Notes: generated by a model not told the origin, from the letters alone. A DNA stretch of 64,000 bases from Streptomyces xanthochromogenes (GCF_014650455.1 NZ_BMUZ01000002.1:340125-404124), one strand, 5' to 3'; counted from the first letter of the stretch, positions 42,258 to 51,531 are shown. Program-made: numbers and translations.

Positions 42258-43879
42258 GCACCACGACAGACGCACGGCGCGAAGCGCCCGCCGGTGAGCG
42301 GATCGCGGACTGGGCGGACGGCCGGCTCGGGATCTACTCCCTGGCCAAGGCCAACATGCGCAAGATCTTTCCGGACCACTGGTCCTTCATGCTCGGCGAG
42401 ATCTGCATGTACAGCTTCATCATCATCATCCTCACGGGTGTGTATCTGACGCTGTTCTTCCACCCGAGCATGAACGAGGTCGTCTACGACGGCTCGTACG
42501 TGCCGCTGCAGGGCATGCACATGTCCGAGGCGTTCAACTCGACCATGCACATCAGCTTCGATGTGCGCGGTGGTCTGCTGATCCGGCAGATCCACCACTG
42601 GGCGGCGCTGATCTTCCTCGCCGGCATGTTCGTGCACATGATGCGCGTGTTCTTCACGGGTGCGTTCCGCAAGCCGCGTGAGGTCAACTGGCTGTTCGGC
42701 TTCCTGCTGTTCGTCCTGGGCATGTTCACCGGCTTCACCGGTTACTCGCTCCCGGACGACCTGCTCTCCGGCACCGGTGTCCGCTTCATGGAGGGCGCGA
42801 TCCTGTCCGTGCCGATCGTCGGCACGTACCTCTCGTTCTTCCTGTTCGGCGGCGAGTTCCCCGGCGGCGACTTCGTGGCCCGGTTCTACTCGGTCCACAT
42901 CCTGCTGCTGCCCGGCATCATGCTCGGCCTGATGGTGGCGCACCTGATCCTGGTCTTCTACCACAAGCACACCCAGTTCGCGGGTCCGGGACGTACGAAC
43001 AAGAACGTCGTCGGCATGCCGCTGCTCCCGGTGTACATGGCGAAGGCGGGCGGCTTCTTCTTCCTGGTCTTCGGTGTCATCGCGGTGGTCGCGGCGATCG
43101 CCTCGATCAACCCGATCTGGGCGATCGGCCCCTACCGGCCGGACCAGGTGTCCACCGGCGCCCAGCCCGACTGGTACATGGGCTTCTCCGAAGGCCTCAT
43201 CCGAGTGATGCCGGGCTGGGAGATCAACCTGTGGGGCCACACCTTGGTCCTGGGTGTGTTCATCCCGCTGGTCATCTTCCCGCTGGTCCTCGCGACGATC
43301 GCGGTGTACCCGTTCATCGAGTCCTGGATCACCGGGGACAAGCGCGAGCACCACATCGCCGACCGGCCGCGCAACGCGCCGACGCGTACCGCGTTCGGTG
43401 TCGCGTGGATCACCTGGTACCTGGTGCTCCTGATCGGTGGTGGAAACGACCTCTGGGCGACCCACTTCCACCTCTCGATCAACGTCATCACCTGGTTCGT
43501 GCGGATCGCGTTCTTCGTCGCTCCGGTCCTCGCGTTCATCGCCACCAAGCGGATCTGCCTGGGTCTGCAGCGGCGTGACGCCGAGAAGGTGCTGCACGGA
43601 CGCGAGTCCGGCATCATCAAGCGGCTGCCGCACGGCGAGTTCATCGAGATCCACGAGCCGCTCGACGCCGGTGCGCGCTACAAGCTCACCGCGCACGAGC
43701 AGTACAAGCCGGCCGAGATCGGTCCCGAGGTCGACGAGAACGGTGTCGCCCGCAAGGTCTCGCCGCTCCAGAAGCTGCGCGCCAAGCTCAGCAAGGGCTA
43801 CTACGGCGAGGGGAACCAGATCCCCAAGCCGACGGCCGAGGAGTACCAGGAGATCACGAGCGGCCACGGCCACCACTGA
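42254..43879 (+). CDS. qcrB: Cytochrome b subunit of bc1 complex
   Basis: 541 residues. Heme-binding His pairs in helices II and IV (IRQIHHWAALIF, VHMMRVFF; later RFYSVHILLLPG), quinol-site region GFTGYSLPDD. The long soluble C-terminus of about 120 residues is typical of actinobacteria. Last gene of the operon, followed by a strong terminator. Confidence 0.97.
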   Translation: MSTTTDARREAPAGERIADWADGRLGIYSLAKANMRKIFPDHWSFMLGEICMYSFIIIILTGVYLTLFFHPSMNEVVYDGSYVPLQGMHMSEAFNSTMHISFDVRGGLLIRQIHHWAALIFLAGMFVHMMRVFFTGAFRKPREVNWLFGFLLFVLGMFTGFTGYSLPDDLLSGTGVRFMEGAILSVPIVGTYLSFFLFGGEFPGGDFVARFYSVHILLLPGIMLGLMVAHLILVFYHKHTQFAGPGRTNKNVVGMPLLPVYMAKAGGFFFLVFGVIAVVAAIASINPIWAIGPYRPDQVSTGAQPDWYMGFSEGLIRVMPGWEINLWGHTLVLGVFIPLVIFPLVLATIAVYPFIESWITGDKREHHIADRPRNAPTRTAFGVAWITWYLVLLIGGGNDLWATHFHLSINVITWFVRIAFFVAPVLAFIATKRICLGLQRRDAEKVLHGRESGIIKRLPHGEFIEIHEPLDAGARYKLTAHEQYKPAEIGPEVDENGVARKVSPLQKLRAKLSKGYYGEGNQIPKPTAEEYQEITSGHGHH

Positions 43880-43910
43880 TCCCCGCCCGACCTGTCGGTC
43901 GCCACAACCG

Positions 43911-43952
43911 AGGCTCCGGCCCGGCCCCCGTCCGGGGGCCGGGCCGGAGCCT
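43911..43952 (+). terminator. Strong terminator after qcrB
   Basis: Perfect 19-bp stem beginning AGGCTCCGGCCCGG with a GTCC loop, ending in CCTTT, 31 bp after the qcrB stop. Confidence 0.92.
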
Positions 43953-44075
43953 TTCGGCGTCCGTGCCGCATCCGTGCCGCGTCCTGTCCGTACTACGGGC
44001 ATGCGTACGGATGGAGCCCCCGCTGTCGATAGGCTGACGGGCGGTATATCCCCACCCTGACCACCAGGAGCGAGC

Positions 44076-45140
44076 ATGAGCGCTGTTACCCCCACCGGAG
44101 GCGACACCGTGGCGGCCCACTCCTGGCCGGGCGTCCTGGACGCGCTGCTCGGCGGCACCGACCAGAGCGCCGACGTGACCGCCTGGGCGATGGACCGGAT
44201 CATGCGCGGCGAGGCCACCGACGCCCAGATCGCCGGCTTCATGGTGGCCCTGCGTGCCAAGGGCGAGACGGTCCAGGAGATCACCGGTCTGGTACGCGCG
44301 ATGTACGCGCACGCCAACCTCATCGAGGTACCGGGCCCCAGCGTCGACATCGTCGGCACCGGCGGCGACGGCGCCAAGACGGTCAACATCTCCACCATGG
44401 CCGCGATCGTGGTCGCCGGAACCGGCACCAAGGTCGTCAAGCACGGCAACCGGGCCGCCTCGTCGGCGAGCGGCTCCTCCGACGTCCTGGAGAAGCTCGG
44501 CGTCAACCTGGAGCTGACGCCGAAGCGGGTCGCCGAGGTGGTCGAGGAGGCCGGCATCACCTTCTGCTTCGCGGTGAAGTTCCACCCCGCGCTGCGGTAC
44601 GTGGCCGCCGCGCGCAGGGAGCTCGGCATCCGCACCACCTTCAACGTGCTGGGCCCGCTGACCAACCCGGCCAAGGTGCGGGCCACCGCCGCCGGTGTGG
44701 CGGACCCGCGGATGGCCCCGATCGTGGCCGGAGTCTTCGCCGAGCGCGGCTCGTCGGCGCTGGTCTTCCGCGGCGACGACGGCCTCGACGAACTCACCAC
44801 CACCGGCACCTCGCGGGTGTGGGTGGTGCGCGACGGCCAGGTCCACGAGGAGGCCTTCGACCCGCGGGACGTCGGCATCGACATCGTGCCCATCGAGGCG
44901 CTGCGCGGCGCGGACTCGTCGTACAACGCCGACGTGGCCCGCCGCCTGCTCGCGGGCGAGCGCGGGCCGGTGCGGGACGCGGTGCTGCTGAACGCGGCGG
45001 CGGCCCTGGTCGCCCTCGAACCGGGACGGGGCGCGCTCGCCGAACAGATCGGCGCCGCGATGGAGCGGACGGCCGAGGCGATCGACTCCGGGGCGGCCCA
45101 GGGCGCCCTGGAACGCTGGGTCGCCGCCAGCAACGCCTGA
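44076..45140 (+). CDS. trpD: Anthranilate phosphoribosyltransferase
   Basis: 354 residues. Tryptophan-pathway enzyme transferring phosphoribose to anthranilate. Motifs [14 protein letters not shown] (PRPP loop), [13 protein letters not shown] and [13 protein letters not shown] are present. ATG with AGGAG ten bases before. Stand-alone, no other trp genes nearby. Confidence 0.96.
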   Translation: MSAVTPTGGDTVAAHSWPGVLDALLGGTDQSADVTAWAMDRIMRGEATDAQIAGFMVALRAKGETVQEITGLVRAMYAHANLIEVPGPSVDIVGTGGDGAKTVNISTMAAIVVAGTGTKVVKHGNRAASSASGSSDVLEKLGVNLELTPKRVAEVVEEAGITFCFAVKFHPALRYVAAARRELGIRTTFNVLGPLTNPAKVRATAAGVADPRMAPIVAGVFAERGSSALVFRGDDGLDELTTTGTSRVWVVRDGQVHEEAFDPRDVGIDIVPIEALRGADSSYNADVARRLLAGERGPVRDAVLLNAAAALVALEPGRGALAEQIGAAMERTAEAIDSGAAQGALERWVAASNA

Positions 45141-45146
45141 CCCCTG

Positions 45147-45186
45147 CCCGTACGGGACCCTGCTCGCGCGGGTCGTCCTGTACGGG
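45147..45186 (+). terminator. Possible trpD terminator
   Basis: Hairpin with outer stem CCCGTAC/GTACGGG and inner GGACCC/GGGTC, 6 bp after the trpD stop. Confidence 0.5.
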
Positions 45187-45237
45187 TGTGCCGTGCGGGA
45201 TGTGACGCGAGGCGCAGTCCGGATCGCGGACTGTGTC

Positions 45238-45265
45238 TTGCGCCCGTCCATACGTATGGCAGGAT
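45238..45265 (+). promoter_or_regulatory. Promoter for the SAM-IV leader
   Basis: TTGCGC, 16-base spacer, CAGGAT. Transcription would begin around 45272, just before the riboswitch, which supports the assignment. Confidence 0.55.
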
Positions 45266-45274
45266 GCTCTTCAA

Positions 45275-45393
45275 GGTCATGAGTGACAGCGATTTAGGCC
45301 CCGGCTCGCTGTCCGGCAACCCTCCGTCCGTGGCGGGGTGCCCCGGGTGAAGACCAGGTCGTAGGCAGCAAGGCCTGCGGCAAGCGCGGACCC
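45275..45393 (+). promoter_or_regulatory. SAM-IV riboswitch
   Basis: Matches the actinobacterial SAM-IV consensus as I remember it: opening GGTCATGAGTG, core GTCCGGCAACCCTCC, GGTGCCCCGGGTGA, closing GACCAGGTCG, then a P5-like hairpin and GCGGCAAGCGCGGA. Senses S-adenosylmethionine and controls sulfur-metabolism genes. Lies about 245 bp upstream of the class V aminotransferase start and on the same strand. Confidence 0.88.
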
Positions 45394-45426
45394 CTGGACA
45401 TCTTCGATGTCACAGCCCTGGGGTCC
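45388..45426 (+). promoter_or_regulatory. Expression-platform hairpin of the SAM-IV leader
   Basis: GGACCCC/GGGGTCC outer stem enclosing GACATC/GATGTC, overlapping the riboswitch 3' edge. Could act as terminator or switch helix. No U-run follows, so mechanism is unclear. Confidence 0.5.
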
Positions 45427-45448
45427 TGGTCCTCAAGGGAGCAGTCTC

Positions 45449-45469
45449 GTGAGCAAGCGAATGCGATAG
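45449..45469 (+). CDS. Possible six-codon leader ORF
   Basis: GTG start, six codons (MSKRMR), then TAG. An AAGGGAG ribosome site lies seven bases before. It sits between the SAM-IV riboswitch and the aminotransferase gene, so it may be a regulatory upstream ORF. Too short to judge by codon use. Confidence 0.35.
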   Translation: MSKRMR

Positions 45470-45637
45470 GGCGTACCGCCCCTTCTTCACACCTCCGCGC
45501 ACCCTTCTTCGGGCTGCGTGTTCGAGGTCAACACCCGTACACGGCACCGCAGTCGAACCCTCTCGCTCGATGCAGGGTCACGCCGCCGTACCCGGGGTCC
45601 GAAGTCAACTCGCCTTGTCCTGCCGGGAGATACCGCC

Positions 45638-47050
45638 ATGTCCGCACGCCCCGCCACCGCCACCGCCGCCGTTTCGTCCCCCGCCGTCGAGTCCGCGGCC
45701 GTGGAGTCCGCCGACCCCTGCTGTGCCGCGCCGCTGCCGGTGCTCGGCCGCGATGTCACCGTGCCGCTGGTCACGGGCGGTGAAGTGACGTACGCCGCCC
45801 TCGACTACGCGGCGAGCGCGCCCGCCCTCCAGCGGGTCTGGGACGACGTGGCCGCGTACGCCCCGTACTACGGCAGCGTGCACCGCGGGGCGGGTTACCT
45901 CTCGCAGCTCTCCACCGACCTGTTCGAGAACAGCCGGACGACGGTGTCGGAGTTCCTCGACTGCCGCCCGGGCGACCAGATCGTCTTCACCCGCTCCACC
46001 ACGGACTCGCTGAACCTGCTCGCCCAGACGCTGCCGGCCGACTGCCAGGTCTTCGTCTTCGAGACCGAGCACCACGCCTCGCTGCTGCCGTGGCGCGATG
46101 CCCGCGTGACCTACCTGAACGCGCCGCGCACCCCGGAGCAGGCCGTCGAGACGCTGGAGCGCGCGCTCGCCGACCGCGACCCGTACGGCCCCGCCCTCGT
46201 CTGCGTCACCGGCGCTTCCAACGTCACCGGCGAGCTGTGGCCGGTGAGGGAGCTCGCCGCGGCGGCGCATGCCCACGGCGCCCGCATCGTTCTGGACGCC
46301 GCCCAGCTCGCGCCCCATCACCCCGTCTCCGTAAGGGAGTTGGACGTCGACTGGATCGCCTTCTCCGGGCACAAGCTGTACGCGCCGTTCGGCTCGGGCG
46401 TGCTTGCCGGGCGGGCGGACTGGCTGCAGGAGGCCGAGCCGTACCTCGCGGGTGGCGGCGCGTCCAAGAAGGTCGCCCGGCGCTCGGACGGGGGCGTCGA
46501 CGTCGAGTGGCACACCACGGCCGCGCGGCACGAGGCCGGGTCGCCCAACGTCATCGGGGTCTACTCCATCGCCTCCGCCTGCAAGGCGCTGACCGAGGCG
46601 GGCTTCGATGCGCTGGTCGAGCGCGAGCGGCATCTGATCGCGAAGGTCCGCGAGGGTCTGGCCGGGGTTCCCGCGGTCCGGGTGCTCTCGCTCTTCGGCG
46701 ACGACGCGCCCCGGGTCGGAGTCATCTCCTTCGTCGTCGACGGCTGGAACAGCTCGCACTTCGCGGCGGCGCTGTCGGCGGAGTACGGCATCGGGGTGCG
46801 CGACGGCCTCTTCTGCGCCCACCCGCTGGTGCGCACGCTGCTCGGCAGCGACCCGCAGGACCCGGGCGAGTGCGGGGCGCCCGAGGCCGAGCCGGGCGAG
46901 CGCTCGCTCAACGCGATCCGGGTCAGCTTCGGTGCGGGGACGCCCGACGAGCACGTGGACCGCTTCGTGCGGGCGGTGCGGGAGTTGGTGGCCGACGGCG
47001 CGAAGTGGCAGTACCGCACGGAGGCCGGCCGCTGCGTCCCGGCGGTGTAG
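45638..47050 (+). CDS. Class V aminotransferase, SufS-like cysteine desulfurase family
   Basis: 470 residues. PLP enzyme of the SufS/NifS group: substrate-region HHASLLPW, DAAQLAPH and PLP lysine in FSGHKLYAPFGSG. A Cys in RDGLFCAHPL is placed like the SufS active-site Cys. N-terminal extension is Ala/Val-rich with a DPCC motif. ATG at 45638 has GGGAGA upstream; a longer frame to 45518 is less likely. The SAM-IV riboswitch in the leader ties it to sulfur amino-acid metabolism; exact substrate unknown. Confidence 0.9.
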   Translation: MSARPATATAAVSSPAVESAAVESADPCCAAPLPVLGRDVTVPLVTGGEVTYAALDYAASAPALQRVWDDVAAYAPYYGSVHRGAGYLSQLSTDLFENSRTTVSEFLDCRPGDQIVFTRSTTDSLNLLAQTLPADCQVFVFETEHHASLLPWRDARVTYLNAPRTPEQAVETLERALADRDPYGPALVCVTGASNVTGELWPVRELAAAAHAHGARIVLDAAQLAPHHPVSVRELDVDWIAFSGHKLYAPFGSGVLAGRADWLQEAEPYLAGGGASKKVARRSDGGVDVEWHTTAARHEAGSPNVIGVYSIASACKALTEAGFDALVERERHLIAKVREGLAGVPAVRVLSLFGDDAPRVGVISFVVDGWNSSHFAAALSAEYGIGVRDGLFCAHPLVRTLLGSDPQDPGECGAPEAEPGERSLNAIRVSFGAGTPDEHVDRFVRAVRELVADGAKWQYRTEAGRCVPAV

Positions 47051-47056
47051 CCCCGG

Positions 47057-47340
47057 CCCCGCGGGGCTCGGCGGCCCCGGACCCCGTTCGCGCCTGAACG
47101 GCGCTCGTCCTCAAACGCCGGACGGGCTGGAGGTGCCCCGGTGCGGGCCGGCACCGAGGTACTCGGGGACACCTACAGGGGCGCGGGGAACTGCGCGATC
47201 GGCCACGCACGGTGCGAGGACGAAAACGGGGTCGGGGGCGCGGGGAACTGCGCGATCGGCCACGCACGGTGCGAGGACGAAAACGGGGTCGGGGGCGCGG
47301 GGAACTGCGCGAACGGCCCCCGCGGTCCGCACCCGTGAGC
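47057..47340. repeat. Dispersed intergenic repeat, copy A
   Basis: Nearly identical, in opposite orientation, to 56880-57020: shared blocks include GCGCCTGAACGGCGCTCGTC, CTCAAACGCCGGACGGGCTG and GGGGCGCGGGGAACTGCGCG. Typical streptomycete intergenic repeat family. Fills the gap between two convergent genes; contains the 57-bp tandem repeat. Confidence 0.8.
47180..47318. repeat. 57-bp tandem repeat, 2.4 copies
   Basis: Units start at 47180, 47237 and 47294 with GGCGCGGGGAACTGCGCG. The first two are identical over 57 bp; the third diverges after about 18 bases. No spacer diversity, so not CRISPR. Confidence 0.9.
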
Positions 47341-47384
47341 AGCCCCAGGGGCGCGGGGGCGCAGCCCCCGAGGGGGCCGGGGGG

Positions 47385-47666
47385 CTACGAGTCCAGGCCG
47401 ATGGCGAAGGCCGCTTCGAGGTCGTGCTGGGAGTACGTCCGGAACGCCACGTGCGTGTCCGTCCCCTCCACCCCGGGAATCTTGCTGATGCTCCCGGGGA
47501 TGATGTCCGCCAGGTCGTCGTGCCGGGCCACCCTGACCAGCGCGATCAGATCGTACGTACCGGTCACCGAGTACACCTCGCTGACGCTGTCCAGCGCCGC
47601 GATGGACTCCGCGATCTCGGGAATCCGGTCCACGCTGGTCTTGATGAGCACGATCGCGGTGATCAC
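47385..47666 (-). CDS. Stand-alone Lrp/AsnC ligand-binding (RAM) domain protein
   Basis: 93 residues, only the RAM domain of Lrp-family regulators (ITAIVLIKT start, SVSEVYSVTGTYDLIALV, FRTYSQHDLEAAFAIGLDS); no DNA-binding HTH. Such proteins bind small molecules or modulate full-length Lrp proteins. ATG start overlaps the rhomboid stop by four bases, so they are coupled. Confidence 0.93.
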   Translation of the reverse strand: MITAIVLIKTSVDRIPEIAESIAALDSVSEVYSVTGTYDLIALVRVARHDDLADIIPGSISKIPGVEGTDTHVAFRTYSQHDLEAAFAIGLDS

Positions 47667-48412
47667 GGCTGGCTTTCTCCCTCGGTGGCGGCCGGACCCG
47701 CGGTCTTCACGGGCTTTCGGCGTTTCACTCTATCCGCCCCGCCGAAACGGGCCCACGCGTAGAGGAAGCCGACGCCGAAGCCGACCAGGTGGGCCAGGTA
47801 GGCGACCCCGGGCCCGGCCGACGCGCTCCGGATCGCCAGCCACTGGAGGGCGAACCAGAAGACGAGCACGATCCACGCCGGGAAGCGCAGCGGCAGGAAG
47901 AGCAGGAACGGGAAGACGCTGGTCACCCGGGCCCGGGGGAAGAGGTACAGGAAAGCCCCCAGGACCGCCGAGATCGCCCCGGACGCCCCCACGAGCGTCT
48001 GGTCGGAGCCCGCGTTCGCGACGGCGTAGCCGAGCAGGGCCACATAGCCGGCCACCAGGTAGAACAGGGCGAATTCGGCCCACCCGAGCCGTTCCTCGGT
48101 CATCGCGCCGAAGACGTACAGGAACAGCATGTTGCCCAGCAGGTGCAGCCAGCCGCCGTGGACGAAGAGCGCGGTGAGCGGGGTGAGCAGGGCGTGCGGC
48201 CGGCCCGTCATCAGCTCCGCCGGGATGACCCCCCACCGTGCGAAGTAGTCGCTCTGCGCGCTCAGGATCGCGTCCCCCGTGCCGTACACCGGGTTGAGGC
48301 CGGACACCGGGCTGACCATGAACAGCAGGCAGCAGGCGGCGATCAGCCCGTACGTCATGGTCGGGCCCCGTACCGCACCCCTGAGGATCTCCGCTCCCCG
48401 CCACTTGATCAT
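47663..48412 (-). CDS. Rhomboid-family intramembrane serine protease
   Basis: 249 residues, six or seven membrane helices. HGGWLHLLGNMLFLYVFG, catalytic Ser in LVGASGAISAVLG and His in YLAHLVGF are all present, so it should be active. ATG at 48412 (MIKWRGAEILRG). Coupled to the downstream RAM-domain gene by a four-base overlap. Confidence 0.93.
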   Translation of the reverse strand: MIKWRGAEILRGAVRGPTMTYGLIAACCLLFMVSPVSGLNPVYGTGDAILSAQSDYFARWGVIPAELMTGRPHALLTPLTALFVHGGWLHLLGNMLFLYVFGAMTEERLGWAEFALFYLVAGYVALLGYAVANAGSDQTLVGASGAISAVLGAFLYLFPRARVTSVFPFLLFLPLRFPAWIVLVFWFALQWLAIRSASAGPGVAYLAHLVGFGVGFLYAWARFGGADRVKRRKPVKTAGPAATEGESQP

Positions 48413-48567
48413 GGGGAGAGAATGGCCCAAAGGGAGCTTTCGGTACAGACCGCCTCGCCGTGCCGGCGCTCGACGGGTAGGCCGTAGGGTTGCGGGCAGT
48501 ACTCCCGCAGTTCGACGGCGCACCGCGAGATCCTGGACCATGGAAGTGGAAAAGAGGGCCGCACCAC

Positions 48568-48822
48568 ATGACCACCGTTCCCCAGATGACCGCCGAGACC
48601 CGGTGGCGCTGCACGCTCTGCGGCAACCTCACGCGTTTCGATGTCACCCGCTCGTCGAAAGTGGTCGAGTACGTCCATCTGGACCTCGCCGGAGAGCCCA
48701 AGGTGGAGGAACGCGATGTGGTCAGTGAGACCATCGAGTCGGTCCGCTGCCGGTGGTGCAACGCGGTGGACCAGATCGAGCTAGTGGACCGGCCGGGTAC
48801 CGACTCCGCGGCCGCCTCCTGA
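48568..48822 (+). CDS. Small zinc-ribbon-like protein
   Basis: 84 residues with two CxxC knuckles (CTLC and CRWC) 45 residues apart, a likely zinc ribbon. No membrane segment. ATG at 48568. 46 bp upstream of the NYN gene, so possibly cotranscribed. Confidence 0.85.
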   Translation: MTTVPQMTAETRWRCTLCGNLTRFDVTRSSKVVEYVHLDLAGEPKVEERDVVSETIESVRCRWCNAVDQIELVDRPGTDSAAAS

Positions 48823-48868
48823 GAGGCTGCCGCCCACGCGGTACGGATGACAGTTGGGGTGACGGATT

Positions 48869-50230
48869 GTGGAGCATGCAAGCGGCGCTGAACCGGCCGC
48901 TGCGGCCGGCGACGGCCCCGCCGAGGTGCTCGACCGCCCGCTGCCCGAAGGGGTCCGGCGCCGGGTCGTCGCCTTCGTGTCGGAGGCGTTCGGCGGCCTG
49001 ACCGTCGGTGAACTGCCCGGACAGCTGCGGCAGTACGCCCGGTTCACCCCCACCCGGCGCGCCAAGTTCGCCGGAAACGCGATGGCCACGGCCCTGGAGA
49101 GCGACCCGGTGTTCCGCCAGCGGGTCGGCGAGCGCCTCAAGGAGGCGCAGCCCGAGCTCGCGGCGGCCGTGGAGGCGGGATCGCCGCCCGGCGCGGCCGA
49201 CCCCGTGGACGTGGCGGCCGCCGCCTATGTGCTGCGCCCCACCGGCTGGGTCAAGCTGGTCGCCGCGGCCGGCGAGGAGGCCCAGCGGGCGTTCGCCGAG
49301 CGTGCGGAGGAGGAGGGCCGGCGCGAGCTGGAGCGGCTGCGCGAGGAACTCGCCGAGGCGCGCGACCGCATCAAGACGGAGAACGAGTCGCTGCGCACCG
49401 AGCTGGTCGCCGCCCGCAAGGAGACCGAGTCGCTCCAGCGGAAGCTGCGCAGCGCCCAGAGCGATGTGAAGCGCGGCGAGGCGGCCCTGCGCCGGGCCAC
49501 CTCCGAGATCGACGGCATCAAGTCCGAGGCGGCCGCCCAGGTGGCGGCGGCCGAGAGCGAGGCCCGGCGCCTGAAGACCCGGCTCGGCGAGGCCGAGGCC
49601 GGCCTGGAGGCGAGCCGACGGGCGGTGCGCGAGGGCCGCTCGGTCGAGGACATGCGGCTGCGGCTGCTGCTCGACACCGTCCTGGAGGGCGCCCAGGGGC
49701 TGCGCCGCGAACTGGCCCTGCCGCCCGCCTCGGTGCGCCCGGCCGACACCGTGGACGCGGTCGCGCCCGGCAACATGACGCCCAAGGACATCGCGGCCCG
49801 CGCGCTCTCGGAGACCGACCCGGCGCTGCTCGACCAATTGCTCGCGCTGCCCCAGGTGCATCTGGTCGTGGACGGCTACAACGTCACCAAGACCGGCTAT
49901 CCGACGATGCCGTTGGAGAAGCAGCGGCTCCGGCTGCTCGGCGGTCTGTCCGTGCTGGCCGCGCAGACCGGCGCCGAGGTCACCTGTGTCTTCGACGGCG
50001 CGGAGCTGGCGGCCCCGGTGCTGCTCGCCCCGCCACGGAGCGTACGGGTGCTGTTCTCCAAGCCGGGCGTGACCGCGGACGAGCTGATCCGTCAGCTGGT
50101 GCGGGCCGAGCCGTCGGGACGTCCCGTGGTCGTCGCCTCCACGGACAAGGAAGTCGCGGACGGCGTCGCGAAGGCGGGCGCCCGCCCGGTCGCCTCGCTG
50201 CTGCTCCTCAAGCGGCTTTCACGCGTCTGA
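48869..50230 (+). CDS. NYN-domain (YacP-like) RNA-binding/nuclease protein
   Basis: 453 residues. N-terminal Ala-rich helical region, a central coiled coil (about 140-260, Glu/Arg-rich), then a C-terminal NYN domain starting VHLVVDGYNVTKTGY with later CVFDGAEL and VVASTDKEVADG, giving the acidic residues of a PIN-like nuclease site. GTG start. Probable RNA-processing factor. Confidence 0.9.
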   Translation: MEHASGAEPAAAAGDGPAEVLDRPLPEGVRRRVVAFVSEAFGGLTVGELPGQLRQYARFTPTRRAKFAGNAMATALESDPVFRQRVGERLKEAQPELAAAVEAGSPPGAADPVDVAAAAYVLRPTGWVKLVAAAGEEAQRAFAERAEEEGRRELERLREELAEARDRIKTENESLRTELVAARKETESLQRKLRSAQSDVKRGEAALRRATSEIDGIKSEAAAQVAAAESEARRLKTRLGEAEAGLEASRRAVREGRSVEDMRLRLLLDTVLEGAQGLRRELALPPASVRPADTVDAVAPGNMTPKDIAARALSETDPALLDQLLALPQVHLVVDGYNVTKTGYPTMPLEKQRLRLLGGLSVLAAQTGAEVTCVFDGAELAAPVLLAPPRSVRVLFSKPGVTADELIRQLVRAEPSGRPVVVASTDKEVADGVAKAGARPVASLLLLKRLSRV

Positions 50231-50372
50231 GGCATTGCGTCCGTTCTGCAACTCCTGTGTTCAATGCCCGAATTCGGGTGATCACTGACGAGCAGACCGT
50301 CAAGTGCCAACTACTGCGCGTGGGATGACAGTAAAGAATCCTCTCGGTGACCGACTTTTTTGCCATCAGGAT

Positions 50373-50402
50373 TTGAACTGATCACAGGAAGGTCACTAGG
50401 GT
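50373..50402 (+). promoter_or_regulatory. Likely promoter for the first NlpC/P60 gene
   Basis: TTGAAC, 18-base spacer, TAGGGT in an unusually AT-rich stretch, about 100 bp before the start codon. Good match to a principal-sigma promoter. Confidence 0.5.
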
Positions 50403-50505
50403 CGGGCCTCGTACCTTCATGCGGTTGATCACTCGTTCGGGGTGTCCGTGAAGGTCCCGTCGAGTGTGCAGTGTTCGGCGGTTGAGGAAGAAGGAGCTCG
50501 CCTTC

Positions 50506-51531
50506 GTGGGGTCCCACCGTCGTCCCAAGCCCGCGAGCCGTACGCGTGTGACCGTGCTCAGCGCCACCGCCGCCGCGGTCGTCGCCCTCACCTCGCAGGC
50601 CGCCCACGCGGACCCGAAGCCCACCAAGGACGAGGTCAAGAGCAAGGTCGACAAGCTCTACGACGAGGCCGAGCAGGCGACCGAGGCGGCGAACGGGGCC
50701 AAGGAGAAGCAGGGCCGGCTCGAGAAGCAGATCGGTCAGATCCAGGACCAGGTCGCCCGTGGCCAGCAGGAGCTCAACACCCTGCGCCAGGGCCTCGGTT
50801 CGCTGGCCTCGGCGCAGTACCGCTCCGGTGGCATCGACCCCTCGCTCGCGCTGTTCCTCTCCTCCAACCCGGACGACTTCCTCGACAAGGCCTCCTCGCT
50901 CGACCAGTTGAGCGCCACGCAGGCCGAGGCCCTGACGAAGATCCAGGGCAAGCAGCGGACCCTCGCGCAGCAGCGCAAGGAGGCCCAGGACAAGCTGAAG
51001 GACCTCGCCGACACCAGCAAGGTGCTCGACGACAAGAAGAAGGAAGTCCAGGGCAAGCTCGGCGACGCGCAGAAGCTGCTCAACTCCCTGACCGCGCAGG
51101 AGAAGGCGGCCCTCGCCTCCGACGAGTCGCGCGCCAATCGTTCCACCGAGCGCCCGAACCTCGGCAAGGACGTCCCCGCCTCGCAGGTCGGCGCCGCCGC
51201 TCTCGCCGCCGCCCAGACCCAGCTCGGCAAGCCGTACAGCTACGGCGCGACCGGCATGGCCACCTTCGACTGCTCGGGTCTGACCGGCTACGCCTACCGC
51301 CAGGCCGGCGTCAACCTGCCGCGCACCTCGCAGGAGCAGGCCAACGCGGGCACCCGGATCGGCCGCAGCGAGCTCAAGCCCGGCGACCTGGTGCTGTTCT
51401 TCGGCGACCTGCACCACATCGGCCTGTACGCCGGCAACAACATGGTGCTGCACGCGCCCCGGACGGGCACGGTCGTGCGCTACGAGTCGATGGACAACAT
51501 GCCGTTCCAGTTCGGCGTGCGCATCGGCTGA
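50506..51531 (+). CDS. Secreted NlpC/P60 peptidoglycan hydrolase 1
   Basis: 341 residues. Signal peptide with cleavage near AAHAD, a long coiled coil (about 40-215), then an NlpC/P60 domain: catalytic Cys256 in FDCSGL, His in DLHHIGLYAG, third residue in VLHAPRTG. D,L-endopeptidase cleaving wall stem peptides. GTG at 50506 (VGSHRRPKP) chosen for AAGAAGGAG upstream. Paralogue of the next gene, about 240 bp downstream. Confidence 0.94.
   Translation: MGSHRRPKPASRTRVTVLSATAAAVVALTSQAAHADPKPTKDEVKSKVDKLYDEAEQATEAANGAKEKQGRLEKQIGQIQDQVARGQQELNTLRQGLGSLASAQYRSGGIDPSLALFLSSNPDDFLDKASSLDQLSATQAEALTKIQGKQRTLAQQRKEAQDKLKDLADTSKVLDDKKKEVQGKLGDAQKLLNSLTAQEKAALASDESRANRSTERPNLGKDVPASQVGAAALAAAQTQLGKPYSYGATGMATFDCSGLTGYAYRQAGVNLPRTSQEQANAGTRIGRSELKPGDLVLFFGDLHHIGLYAGNNMVLHAPRTGTVVRYESMDNMPFQFGVRIG

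Noticed and set aside
42194..45319. 1041-codon open frame on the minus strand
   Set aside because: Antisense to qcrB and trpD, both unambiguous.
47180..47318. CRISPR-like array
   Set aside because: Units are directly adjacent and identical with no variable spacers; no cas genes in the window.
50231..50505. c-di-AMP (ydaO-type) riboswitch before the NlpC/P60 gene
   Set aside because: Such leaders occur before streptomycete wall hydrolases, but I could not find the conserved core here; the gap is better explained by a simple promoter.
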